The notes beneath the pieces were generated by a model, which had not been told where the DNA came from, ran no database searches, and worked only from the letters and a program-made list of their open reading frames with translations. A DNA stretch of 64,000 nucleotides from Pelargonium tetragonum (Eukaryota; Streptophyta; Magnoliopsida; Geraniales; Geraniaceae): NCBI GenBank assembly GCA_036897445.1, contig JAYMTL010000084.1:21970-85969 (forward strand), written 5' to 3'. Numbering within the stretch: the first letter of the stretch is position 1; each line of letters begins with the position of its first letter. Positions 49,051 to 60,880 of the stretch are shown piece by piece. The position numbers and the translations under genes were made by a program.

Positions 49051-49330
49051 AAACCTGACTTCATACTCTTAATCTTAAAAAACCCACCTTCTTCTTTCTT
49101 AGTCTTATGAGCTAGAGTTAGAGAAATAGGACTTAGTAGAGAAGGAAAGGAGTAGGAAGCGTAACAGTAAGAGATAGAATAGAGGTCACTGTATTCTTGT
49201 CCTAGTGGAGCTATTTTATTGAAGCTCGGGTATTCCTGTCCTTATTTTAGTTATTGTACCCTTTGCCTGACCGGATTTGCTCTCTAAAGTCTTTCTCTTA
49301 AAGTATAGAGTAGAGCAATTCAATAATTAT
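49051..49330. other. Patch with pyrimidine-to-purine switch
   Basis: CCACCTTCTTCTTTCTTAGTC is followed at 49104-49117 by CTTATGAGCTAGAG and a purine-rich run. This is the same arrangement as at 46.36 kb, including a later AACAGTAAGA. No gene. Confidence 0.4.
49104..49117 (+). repeat. TTTTATGAGCTAG word, copy 3
   Basis: CTTATGAGCTAGAG, a shortened match to 20513-20528 and 46367-46382, again at a pyrimidine-to-purine turn. Confidence 0.45.
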
Positions 49331-49672
49331 ATAGTAAAAAGTATGAATACTCGGTATATAAACTACGGATAAATGACACTTTAGATAGTAAGTTCGGTAT
49401 TATTTTCTATTGAATCCCCAAGCCTTTTCTTAGCTTTGCTCGGAAATTAATTGAAAGTAAGGAGCCCTTTGTTTCTAGGTTCCCAATTTCAGGTAGTGAA
49501 AGGGAGACGTTACGGAAAAATTTTTATAGTAGCCTCGCTTTCATTTAGATTCTTTCTAGAGCTGCTTTAAGGGAGAATAAGGACCTTAATTCCCAATAAA
49601 ATAGAGAGACGATTGAGAATGAAAAATCATAACCAAGAGCGCTTTTTCCCGAGGCAATCTGATAAATAACTT

Positions 49673-49690
49673 ATATTCGTGATATTCGTG
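49673..49690. repeat. 9-bp perfect tandem pair
   Basis: ATATTCGTG repeated twice head to tail. A small local duplication. Confidence 0.7.
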
Positions 49691-49827
49691 ACTGTGAGTT
49701 AACTAGACTTGACCTACGACATAAATTGAATTAGGATGAAGTTCTCTAAAAAAAGTTCTGGTTCTTAACTTTTACTTAGTAATACCTCGCGTATTAAGGA
49801 GCCCTTAGTTATTAGTTAATTCTTTTA

Positions 49828-49902
49828 TAGCTATGACAGGGCTTGAACCTATGACTCGGTTAAATCTAAACACTGTACCACCAATTTCTTATTTTCCAAG
49901 CT
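49828..49902 (-). pseudogene. Degenerate tRNA-like element, 75 nt
   Basis: On the minus strand the T-arm is good: stem ATAGG/CCTGT with one G-T wobble, loop TTCAAGC. The flanking 3' acceptor strand CATAGCT pairs with AGCTTGG at 49896-49902 in five of seven positions, and the total length of 74 nt plus a discriminator A fits a tRNA. The D-region carries GAAATTGGTGG, as in Leu tRNAs. No 5-bp anticodon stem forms: the best is 3 bp around TAGATTT, which lacks U33. I read it as a decayed tRNA or tRNA-like RNA. The T-arm segment is shared with 13645-13673. Confidence 0.3.
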
Positions 49903-52900
49903 CAAAAATGAAAGAAGCTTAACTAACGTATCTCACGAATGCATAAGATATATCTAGTTATAATATTCTCAGTAAATAATGCCGCGTAGGAGTTTTGCCC
50001 TCTCTCTTATGGGAGTAACTAGTAATATATACGAGAGAATGAGAAAGCTCAGGTGTTAGTCATTTCAAGGGGTCAAAACAGCTTACTAAAGTTTAAGTAA
50101 GGAGGCTTATAGATGCTAATAAAGACAGGAAAATATCTTCCAGGGCGACTAACACTTTAATGCAAGCAGATGCTCTTACAATCAACGGGTTTGATATTAT
50201 TCTCATTAATTTGGATTTGCTGTCCTTAGTTTTAATCAGAAAGATTTTGACTTTAAAGTTAGGATCAACTGTAATTAAAGTTTTACTGAATTAAGGTTTT
50301 AACGGGACTCCTCAACTTTTGTAGAAGCTAGGTTTATGGAATTTATAACAAAAAAGTCAAGGGTTCTGCGCTCTTTTTTTAATGAGTTTTAATTAGAAAG
50401 GGTCCAGTCAAGGCATTTCTTGCGGGTTCTTACTTCCCCTATTGCCGGTGGGCTATAACAAAGAAAGAGATCTAGATCTAAAAGGGTCCGTTTAGGAGCA
50501 AATGCAAATTTAGCAAGTATATAAGGAATGTCTCCGTTGTTTTGTTCTTCTGTTTCCAAGGTAATCCGTTTACGCTAGAACCTCTGAGTTAGTAAGTTTT
50601 AGTAAAGTCTTATAGTCATAGATGAGGTATAAGCCCTTTTGGTGTAGTATAGAAAGTTTTTACAAGTTTTTTCCCGTCTTGACATAGGTTTCGGCAGTAT
50701 TCTGAATAGTATTATGAATATAGCTCCATGACACCGGCTTACGCTCTCTTTTCATACAGGAAATCAGAGTTGAATGCCCTACCTTATTCGTTCGGAAGTC
50801 TATTACCTATATTACCCCTGGCTCTTTATTCTTTGCTTCCATACCTTTCTTATCAGCTATTTTACGTATCTTACCCTTCTTCAGAGGGGATATACCCCGA
50901 CTTTAAGCTTTTACTAGCCCACAACCCATCTAATTAATAACTATCTGGAATATGAAACACGAACAATAAGGCCCTCCTATTTCACCTGGAAAAGGAGTCA
51001 AAAATCTTTAAAGAAGGATTTTTACATAAAAGATTTGCTCTTTACGAATTAAGTACCAGAAATTTTTATTAAGGCCCTTAGTTCGGCCGACAAAATATTG
51101 TAAAAGAAACTCTTTACCTTAACTCTATATTGAGTCTATCTCGGATTCGTCCACCCCTCATTAGTTTAGACAGTATCAATGCTTATGAAACTTCTTTTAG
51201 GAATTCAAAACAAAAAACCTTATACTAGTCTTTTGTACTCTTAATAGGTTAGCTTTTACAATGGATATGTTCCTTTTAGCTTGTTTTAGTGCTCCCTTAT
51301 TAGTATGAGAAGTGTAAAATAAAGTCACAAAGCACATTTGACGGAGTCCTTACGCTAATAGATTGTAATTTGCAGTATAATATTGATACGAAATCTTTAC
51401 TCTCGTATAAAAGTGTAACTGGATAGAGTGAATTAAGAAAGACTTAGGAAACCTGTTACAGTACAGAATAGATAAAGCGAATGTACTGCCTCTTACAAAG
51501 TGATCCTACTTCTAAACTATAAATAAGACTAAACCTGTACCTTATTTAGCTTATCTAGATAACCGGTATCTCCCCTGGCTAATGCATAAGTCTACATATT
51601 TATACAAAGTAGAGAATTAAATGTAAAAAAGCGGCATTCTGTGTGCAATTTTTATTTATTAAAAATAGGAAAACTTCAAGTTATAACAGAAACTCCATTG
51701 GAACTTCTACTAATACTAAACTTGATACCCATGTAAATGTAAACCTAAATCCGGAACTGATAATTAGAAAAGCGGTATTACACTCCCTAAGGGACCCTTG
51801 GTGAGAGGTCGGCATAATATAGAAAGCTTTTTGCTATATTCTATGATGAAACAAGTACAGGTTAGAATCCGGATCTTTTTCTTTTTAACAGATGAGTTGA
51901 ACAAGGATAGATAGTAAGTAGTGCCTTTTGATCACAATGCATTACTCCTAGTAGAGCGCTCCATAATACATAACAAACAAATAGCAGTCCCTACTAGACC
52001 TAAAAAAGACTTTGACAGTAACACTACATACTCTATCTACCTACAAGAACTTTTTGAAAAAAGAAAAACTTATAATTATACAAAAAATTTTTACAGATAA
52101 TACAGCATCGAATATTGTATAGGGACCTTACCATACATGAGAAGTGAAGTTACATACATATGTATTTCGTCTATCTATTTTTAGAGTTATCCTACGAGCG
52201 AGAGTGCTGCTCTCTGTTTTATACCTAATGCTATATTACAGGGATTCCCCGGGGTTTCTAAGTTCTACAAGAAAGCGGGACTTTTAGCCCTGTAACGTGC
52301 ATTCCTTTTTATTACAGAATTCCTTTGAGCCCTAGATTGTAGCTTTTCTTGGAGATATTTTAGAATTCGATGATTAACCCTTTAGATCAACTTACTTGTA
52401 CTTCTTTATTAACTTAAACTAGGAGAGACTTGGATCTTAATAAAAAAAAATGTCCGCGTCTTTATCAAGTCACCAATCTAGTATACCAGTTAGGAAATTA
52501 GTTAGCTGCTTCCAGGTATTTTATCATCCTTAACTTAAGTCACACTAAAACCCAAGGACTGCTTATTCGTAAATACCTTTTTGTTCTTTACTTTTATCTC
52601 AAGATTTTGCTGCTTATTAATAGCCTATGAATCCCTTGACTTTTTCGTAGGTCTTGCTTTTTCAAATACTTAAGACTTACCTGTTCACTTAATCACCTTT
52701 CTAATTTCTAAAGGATACCTCTTATCTTAAGAGTCTAATCCTTTTCTTGCTAACAATAAAGCGCGGATAAAGCACTTTTTGTAATATAAGGCGACACTTC
52801 TGGGGAATCCCATAAGTATGAATTTTTCCTATAAAATTCCTTTTTAATTCTTCAGCAAGTGTAATATGCATTGAACTTTACCTATACGGGAACTTTCTTC

Positions 52901-54953
52901 TACGGAAAGACTTACCTTAACATGTAGATATTTCTCCTCAGCGTCGGCTTTTTATCTTTTCAAGAAGATACCAGAGCAAACTTTTACCTTACCTGTTGGC
53001 TAATTAAAGGACCCCGCTATGCTAAATATTTTAAGCCCTAGCTCCTAGTAAGGATTTCCAGTCACTCAAATAGAATTTGAAGTTTCCCCTACTAAAAAAA
53101 CTCTAAAGTAATTCTCCCAAGGTACTATAAACGAAGAAACCCCGTCGCTAGTGTAAATTGAATTTTTATAGCAGCCAACCTTAGAAGGAATCTCTTACTT
53201 ATTAGTCGATCTCCCAAGTTTTGAAACCCCCTCGTTCTTTTTCACATGAATTTTTTGTCTTGTTAATAGGGTTTCTACTCAGCATACCTCTTCTATTTTA
53301 TCCGGGTCTGTTTTGTCTTTAGCTTGTCCCTTTTTAAGGAGCTACTGAGTCATTTAGGTTAACCCTTCATAACTAGGAGGAAGCTTATAGTACTAAATTC
53401 AATATCTTTCAATTTATAGGAATGCCCCTGGCTTGCTAGATCACAAGTCTTTTACAAAAATGATAAGAAATCTACGGATACACTTTATGAGTTATGAGAC
53501 ATAGGAATTCCATAACGGGCACCCAGATTTCTTTGAAAGGGGAGTCCCTCGTTAACTTAGTTAAACTCTGTACCTTAGAAAGATTGATTCTTACTGACTG
53601 TAACCGTAAATGTATACAAATAAGAAGCTTCTCCGGGAAACTCCTTTAGATACTAGATAAGTACTAAGCTCTATAAACTATATGGCCTCATGCGTTTTTA
53701 CCGGCTTTTTCAAATCCCTTTTTAGAACTATTACTATATAGGTCAAAACTCTTGTGAATAACCTAATACAATTTCTTTTTCCTAAAACAAAAATCTCGCG
53801 TAGTCCAAAGAGGAGCTCCGTAGCCCTTTCGCCTAAAAGTAGAATCTGTCACTCCGGGAACCCTTTATTCCTCAACTGCGGTAAAGCTAGCATACTAAAT
53901 TCTATTAGGAAAAATCCTAAACATAGGCCTTAACACGAGTGCTCTCTATAACTTAGAAGCGTGGCTCTGGAACACTCACTTTATCTTCTGCTTTTATTAC
54001 AAATGTTTTTCTTAATTACAAAAATGAGATACAAAGCCTAAACGATTTTACAATTATATGTCTCTTACTTTTGATCGAAAAGGAAGTAACTTAATATAGA
54101 CAACTTTTAACAAATTATAGTGATATGTTTCATTCTCAATCTACAGTTCAATTCCCTGAAAAAATTTTTAATTAAATTTATAAGGTAACCCCTAAGCAAT
54201 AACATAAAATAGACTTTTAAAAACCCTTCCGTCTGATAAGTTTACTAAACAGCCTAACTATATGCTAAAATGAATATATTACTCTTGTTTGCAAAGCCCT
54301 GTGCTGAATTCACTATTTTATTGTCACTTCTTCTAGAAAAACTCAGTACAAAGTGGCTGCTTTGCAGAAATTCCCTTTAGTTCTACGCGTTTAACGAATC
54401 CCGACCCCTTCATTTTGATTACTTTGTGAATTACTGCCTTATAAAATGACAAAGACTACTCCACATTAGGAATCTTACTTAATAGATTAGATGTATTAAG
54501 AACTGGCGTACTACCGATGATCAACAAGGAAGGAATTAAGAACTAAGACAACAAAAGAACAAGTAATTCAACCAGCCCAAGCACCAAGAAAAGGAACAAC
54601 ATATGGTTAAATCCCAATTGAGTAAAAAGCTTCAACTTTATCTTTCCCTGTGACTTATTACACTTACACCTGACCAGATAGGAAAACTACAAACAAATGA
54701 CTTCACTTTCTCTACTGCCTTGACTTTAGGAACAGGACCTGGTTGACTTCCTCCATATCAATTCTCGTACAAACTTGTAATTACAAAGACTCTAGAAACT
54801 TCTCATTCTTCCTCTGCTTTTTGAAAAGGCATCTCTTAAGGCTTTATAGAAACCAGATTACCAGCAATGAATCGACTCGAACCCTTGCATGCTGGTGCCA
54901 AAAAAAGGGCCTTACCGCTTGGATATATTCTATACATAAGAGTCCTAAACAGA

Positions 54954-54968
54954 TTAATTACATTACCT
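54954..54968 (+). repeat. TTAATTACATTACCT word, copy 3
   Basis: Exact match, preceded by GA and followed by CAGGGG. It faces copy 4, 388 bp away. Confidence 0.85.
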
Positions 54969-55356
54969 CAGGGGACCCTTGCTTGTGAATTAAAGCACTA
55001 AAAAGTTCTATGTCTAAGTGATTTCATTAGATTCATTTCTTATAAGTATAAGCCTACTTACTTTTTAGGAATACTTATGAAAAAGCTTGGGGAAATGCCC
55101 AAAAAGTCGTATTATTAATAGAGTCAAATTCTTTAAAAGAGAGTCGAATAGACTTTATTCTCTTTAAAATTTTAGTTGATCGAACTTGGTTTAAACTTTA
55201 ATTATAAGAAAACGCATCTTGGGGCTATAGGAAATTTAATTTAGAACACGTTCATTTAGGAGCCCTTTTTATTTATATAAAAAGTAGATCCATTAGAATA
55301 AACATTGCAAATCATAACTGGGTTTTTGTAGTTCATCCGGTTTCTATTCCTTTTAC

Positions 55357-55371
55357 AGGTAATGTAATTAA
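55357..55371 (-). repeat. TTAATTACATTACCT word, copy 4
   Basis: Exact match in minus orientation. The adjoining AATTAACTTCGTTACC on the plus strand adds a partial inverted GTTACC/GGTAA motif. Confidence 0.85.
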
Positions 55372-55666
55372 TTAACTTCGTTACCTTTGTTTCTTGTTTC
55401 CAATTCTAAAGCAAGAGCGTCTAAGCAGGACAGTATAAAATAAATATAGTATAGAGTTAAGGTGTTCTCCAGGAGGATCCGAAGGAAGTCTATTAACTAA
55501 GTATAACTGCCTAGTTTTTTCCTTTGTGGGGATTTTTGAACAGGTCCCAAACCGGGTGGCGGGGAGGGAATTGTAAAGCAGTAATTCAATATGTATATAG
55601 TCAATATATATAAATAAAAGAAGGGGTACTCCTCATTGCTCTATGAGCTTATCGATTGGGAGGTTG

Positions 55667-55740
55667 GAGCCTTTTTACGCGGGTAGAGCACGTTGCTAGG
55701 CTTCCAAGTTTGATTGGTTCAACTCCCGTGGGTTTGGTAC
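55667..55740 (+). pseudogene. tRNA-Gly-like remnant
   Basis: The segment GCGGGTAGAGCACGTTGCTAG, then CTTCCAA, then GGTTCAACTCCCG follows the order D-arm, UCC anticodon loop, T-arm of an organellar tRNA-Gly(UCC). The anticodon stem, T-stem and acceptor stem are all mispaired, so it is not functional as it stands and the likeness may be partly chance. Confidence 0.2.
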
Positions 55741-56106
55741 TTTTAAGATAAGACGAGAAATCCTCATTTCGACCTGTTGCCTTTTTGCTTCTTTTTCTCT
55801 CTTATAGGAGAATCTTATAAAGCAAAGTAAGATAAACTCTCCAGTCTAGGGAGTTCCTTTCATTTACTTTAAAGGTTAAAGGAGTTTCTAGTTCCGCTTC
55901 ACTTAATGGGATTTCTAAAAACAAGGACTGGTTAACAAAGAGCTAACCTCTTCCCAAAATTCGAGAATTTTATAGGAAATATTGACGCAAAACGGACCGA
56001 AAAATACACAACGAGGTACCTCAACGCGTGATAAAAGGCACTATCTAGGTATAAACATTGGCCTTGTTTTCTTTCTTTCGTATTCCTTTTTTCTTTCACT
56101 TTGACT

Positions 56107-56157
56107 GATAGAAATTTCTTTTAGTTTTTATAGAACAAGTGTCTTTTATAGTATTGC
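56107..56157 (+). repeat. Dispersed repeat D, copy 1
   Basis: About 50 bp similar to 56811-56861, sharing GATAGAA, TTTCTTTT and TTATAGAACAAGTGTCTT without a gap in the last 18 bases. Direct orientation, about 700 bp apart. Confidence 0.75.
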
Positions 56158-56250
56158 TTTACTCTGGTTCAGGCTAAAGGCACCTGTTTCCAGTAAATAT
56201 CTTGCTTTTCCACTTAATTTAATGGGATGTCTTCAGTCTTGTCCTCTGGC

Positions 56251-56271
56251 TTCCGGGTCTAGTTAACAAGG
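56251..56271 (+). repeat. Dispersed repeat B, copy 3
   Basis: TTCCGGGTCTAGTTAACAAGG, matching the copies at 42058 and 43645 over TTCCGGRTYTAGTTAAC. It lies between the two copies of repeat D. Confidence 0.7.
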
Positions 56272-56810
56272 AGTGAATCTCTATTCTGTAAAGCTATAAA
56301 GTAAGCAATTCAAATTTATATACTAGTAAGAGCTCTAATTAGGTCACCATGGGAAAGACTCGACAGGCTCACTTATGTTTTAGGGCACGGAAAAGGCCTT
56401 ACAAGAAAAGATATATATAGAGCTCTTGGGTTCCTCTTATCGGGTACTCCTTTCGTAGGCTACGGCTTCACTAGGCAAGGTCTTTATTATGAAAGTAAGG
56501 CGGTAGATTTCCCAGTCTGACCTACAAGACTGTTGGATTAGAAACCCTTTTGGAGTTACCTTGAATCTATTCCGTTGAAAGAGCTCTAGTTCTAACTCTA
56601 AAGTGAATTTTAAAGTAGGTCAGGTCAATAAGAAGAAGATAGAAAGTCACAAGATAGCTATGAGTCAGGCCCAGTAGCAGAGCCCAGACCAGATATGTTA
56701 CCCATAATAGTAAACAGAAGAAGATGCAGCAGCTCTTGTTTCTAGGGTTCCGGTTTGGAGTCTAAATATCAAGTAGAAAGTAGAGCTTTTCTTAGATTTA
56801 GATAGAAGTT

Positions 56811-56861
56811 TCTTTTCAGTTGTTATAGAACAAGTGTCTTCTAGCGTTACTTTTATTCTTT
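56811..56861 (+). repeat. Dispersed repeat D, copy 2
   Basis: Second copy, differing from 56107-56157 by single substitutions and one inserted C. Confidence 0.75.
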
Positions 56862-59340
56862 AGCTTTGATTAGGAAGCAGTAGTAAGAGCAAAGGAGAAG
56901 CTTTATATATATGTACCTAGCCTAGACTTTTAAGAGAAGAGGGAACCGAAGTAGCTATTTGTAAAGAAATCCTAAGTGCAACTAAAATGAAACAGGATGA
57001 AAATCTCTACCTCTTCTCATAATAGAATTTTCAAGGACTACTTGCAATACCTTGGCCTTCTAAGTTACTCTTAACGACCCCGCCCGAAATTATACAGCTT
57101 TATTTTATACAACTAGAGTCTCCTCTGTTAGCTATGCTTTTTAACAACTTTTTTGTATATATCCTAAGAAGAAACACCAGCTCCCTTTTTAGTTTCTATT
57201 TTTGCAATCGGATACTAGATAGACTATACACACTCCTTTTTATTCTAGGAATGTAATATACAAACCGGAACTCATTTGATACTTATAAGGGAACAAAAAC
57301 TTACTAAATTTTTTAAATCAAGGCGTGCAGGACTTCAAGTGTCTTTTTTATAGCAAGGGCTTAAGACTGGATCTTTTTTTAGTTATAGTAATTAACCCGG
57401 TATCAGGAATTGCCCAAATATACACATCAAAAGGACCCGTCAAAATATAGAAATGACAACTTTACGCTATGGAATCGGGAAAACCCCTAGTTAACTCTGC
57501 ATAATCCCAATCTAAAGAAAACCAAAATCACCTACGTGCCTCCTGCGCTTAAAGGCATACGGGATTAATCCAACAAGTAAAAAATTCTTGAACAGTTGCG
57601 AAGGCAAAGTCTATTCCCGGAATACTTTGTATTAAAAAAACCTAAAAAAGGGGAGTATAGCATATAGGAAAAACAAGAAAGTCCTTTCAATTGCATCTCC
57701 TAGTTTTTATAACATATTGGTGGTATATTTAGTTTTTAACAATACGTAAGGCTAAACGGAGACCCTTTCTTAAGGGGTATATCCCTGTGGGGGCTTGGGA
57801 AAGATAGAAAGATTCAAGTCTACTAGAGTTTTCTAGGTAAAAGTCTTTATTCTGCAAGTATTTCGAATAAGGGGATAAAGGATGCCATTAGCTAAAGCTC
57901 TGTAAACCAAGGGGAAATTCTCTGTATTTAAACTAGGATTTCGTTAGTAAAAACCACTATATAAAAATCCCGAAAGACTGAAATTTGCCGAAGAAATTCT
58001 CCAAGTTTTCTTAGATAATAGTAACTTGCCCTAATTTGGTTCCTTAATTAGCAGTTTTAAAAACATAAAGAAAGTTAATAAATAGAATCTTCCTTATAAT
58101 TTTAAGTGTGGTTTGCTTGCTAAAATTGACGCTCAAACTTTACTAGAGAGCCTTTAAGTTAAGATCTCCTTTTTTTAGAAATTACTAATACCTAAGTGCA
58201 TAAAGAGCTTTTTCGTGGATCCACTCTCCAAGGCGGGGGCCCTCTCTTTACCCTTTAGTGGAATTCACGCAAGCTATGAACTGAGTAAGAATAGGAGCAG
58301 CTGGCATTCTAAACTAAAATGGAATTGTTTAGGAGAACTCTTCTTGGTAGTATGAAAGGGGCCTTCTACATTTACATTGCGATTCACAGAAAAAAGAAAG
58401 ATAGTAACCAAGCAAAAAACAAGGTAGATCTTATGGAGTATAGCCGAGTTAAGGCGCCCTTTTTTGATATCGGCACTCAAAGGTTCGAGTCGTAAAGCCC
58501 CCTGCCAAAGTTAAAAGCAAAGACACAGGCAAGAATTTTGACATATAAAGATAAAAGGTCCTCCTTAGCAAAAACTTTTATAATATTTTTTTAGCTATAC
58601 CGCTATACCCGATCCTAGGCTTTCAAAAAGGATGATTCAGACTTTAATCATAGCTCTCCGGAAAGTTCTTACTTTCTTTCGCTTCTTTTAGACATCACAG
58701 ATTCCTTCTTAGTTATTAGTTAGTTGTTTCGTCTTGATAAATAAAATGGATTAAACAAAGAATTCACAAACGTCTCCAACCCCTTCGTTTAGAAAAAGGG
58801 CTCCGTTAGAATTTCCGAGTAAGGGTAAGGAACTCTCTCTTAGACATCTAACAAGAACTAAAAAGGGGAGCTTATTAGCAACGAAACTTATTTAGGAATC
58901 CTACTATAAAAAGAAAGTGGCTCTTAATCTTAGTAGGATTAGTAGGAATGCTTCTTGAATTCAAAGATATGAATTCCAGGAACCCGTGTAACATAAAAAG
59001 AATACAAAAGTAAAAAAAAAAGATTTTCAGTTGCAGATCTGAGTCTAAGGGCTTTAGATTGGAAATTGCTTATATAGAAATAGCGCATCCTGTATACTCT
59101 AGTTATAGTCACTGATTATAGTTAAAGCGAGTCTTTCTATTCTTTTAAGTATTTAATTTAAATAAAGTGGTAAAGCACTGATTGAGAGAGTCCGCAGGTA
59201 AAGGTTCAATTCGAGTAACCCCGGTCCTTTTTGGGTCTCGGTATAGGGAAAGTTTACAATTCTTTTTTGTAATATCTTTGTTTTGGGGTAGGGCAGATAA
59301 GACCAAGCGAAAAAGGGAAGGCTACAGGAAAATCCAGTAA

Positions 59341-60880
59341 TACAAAAAAGAAAGAGTAAGAAAGATCCGTATCTGCTGTCATAACGTATGTTCCTAAACC
59401 CTCTACTTACTATTAGGAAAGACTTTTATACCTATTTATCTGGAACTCCTAACACTAAATTATATTGCTCTATAAACTGGATTACTCCCTAACAAGAAGG
59501 AGAAGTCAAAAATCCTCAGTATTAAGACTCAGAAGAACTAGGAAGAGCTCCCAATAAATCCAGTACAAATGAGTACTCTTAACAAGTAAGAATTCCCGAC
59601 AAAAGGCGCTGTTACCCGCAAGCATCGTATTGCCTTATATAAGGAATTAGGGTAAGTAACTTACATAGAAATTTTGAGATCCTATACCCAGTTACTTAGT
59701 TTTCGATTGTACAAAATTAATTACATTACCTTTAATTCAAAAAGGTTAGAATATTCCTTTTAAATATCCCGGTTGGCTATTCAGCTGGGACCAATCGCAC
59801 CCTTGTGGAATAAAGCTCTAAATTTTGACTCTAACGACACGATTCCATTACCAGCTCAGGGGTCCTTTCGTTTCAAATCTATTGCAAGAGGTTCTTTTTA
59901 TACTTATTTTACATTTTGTCATTGAATTTTATAGATAAATAAGCACTAAAAAGGGCCTCATTTACATTTGAACTGCGGGTACTTCCTTCCCATTCCGAAT
60001 GCTACAACTAAAAAACTTATTTAAATCTTGACTTGAGTAGGTAGGGTTTTTAGGAAATAAGAATAGGTATCACTCAGACACTTCTAACGTAATTGACCAG
60101 AATCTAAATCCTCTTTGGAAACCAAACTCTTAAGAGTCTGCAACTTCTCGAACTCGTATAGTACAGAATACTCATAAGTCCAATATCCTTTAGGGCCTTA
60201 CTTGATAGTAATCGCAGGATTCACGACGAGGTTCCATGGAATTTAGAAAGCTTATGCTGTAATAGGATCCTAAGATTCGTAATACGAAAACTGAGATAAT
60301 AAAAAGAGAGGGCCAAGACAGAAACCCGGTTCTTATAAGCCTAAAGGCAAACGAAGGGGGTAGAGCATTATGAGCAAAGACTAGGAGCGTACCCTTTCTT
60401 AAAAGTGCGAATTGGTTGCCATCCTCTTTTATGGGATAATTCTCTTCGATGCTCTAATCAATACTAGAATGCCCAATAATGGATAGCCTAGAGAAACTCT
60501 AATGGAGTTGAAAGAGTAACACTTATAATTAAGAGTCAAGCTTTTTTCTATTAATTATATGTATAGTTTACATTACGGTAGAATCAACGATTATCCCATA
60601 CGGATTCAACAATCTGAGATTGAAACTCGTTAATCAATTAAATTAAGTTGTATAAGAAAGGTTTCAGTGCACGCAAACCCCAGTAAAACTGAAGACTAAG
60701 TCTGACATTTTTATTGAATAAAAAAATCCTAATAAGTATCAATAAGTTTTTTTCTTGTCTTGTGTGAAATCTATTTATAAGCATAATCCCTTGTTATTAG
60801 TTAGATACACACTACAAGATTAAAATATTTAATAATTAAAGACTCTTAAAAAAGGGGGGGACCAAAGTAAAGTTTATGGT
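59341..60880. other. Gene-free stretch with purine-rich block and 15-mer
   Basis: A purine-rich block at 59490-59560 (AAGAAGGAGAAGTC and ATTAAGACTCAGAAGAAC) is followed by TTAATTACATTACCT at 59717-59731. No gene is supported. Confidence 0.5.
59717..59731 (+). repeat. TTAATTACATTACCT word, copy 5
   Basis: Exact match, followed by TTAATTC. Confidence 0.85.

Larger units (their letters stand above)
49331..54450. other. Gene-free background DNA
   Basis: No gene. It includes a 9-bp tandem pair at 49673-49690, a tRNA-like element at 49828-49902 and a 69-codon plus frame at 50728-50937 that is hydrophobic but matches nothing known. The word AAAGTCAAGGGTTCT near 50355 is shared with 45.99 kb. Confidence 0.55.
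54451..55400. other. Purine-rich patch bearing two copies of the 15-mer
   Basis: From 54480 to 54620 the plus strand is A/G-rich (AACAAGGAAGGAATTAAG). Copies of TTAATTACATTACCT lie at 54954-54968 (+) and 55357-55371 (-), facing each other. The 81-codon frame at 54743-54988 has no recognised motif and overlaps the first copy. Confidence 0.4.
55741..59340. other. Gene-free stretch with repeat D and purine-rich block
   Basis: It holds repeat D at 56107 and 56811, repeat B copy 3 at 56251 and a purine-rich block at 56630-56740 (AATAAGAAGAAGATAGAAAG). A GGGCCC site lies at 58237-58242. A T-loop-like word near 59205 cannot be folded into a tRNA. No gene. Confidence 0.5.

Noticed and set aside
59168-59225. 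tRNA-like GTGGTAAAGCACTG and GGTTCAATTCG
   Set aside because: The T-stem does not pair and no acceptor stem exists.
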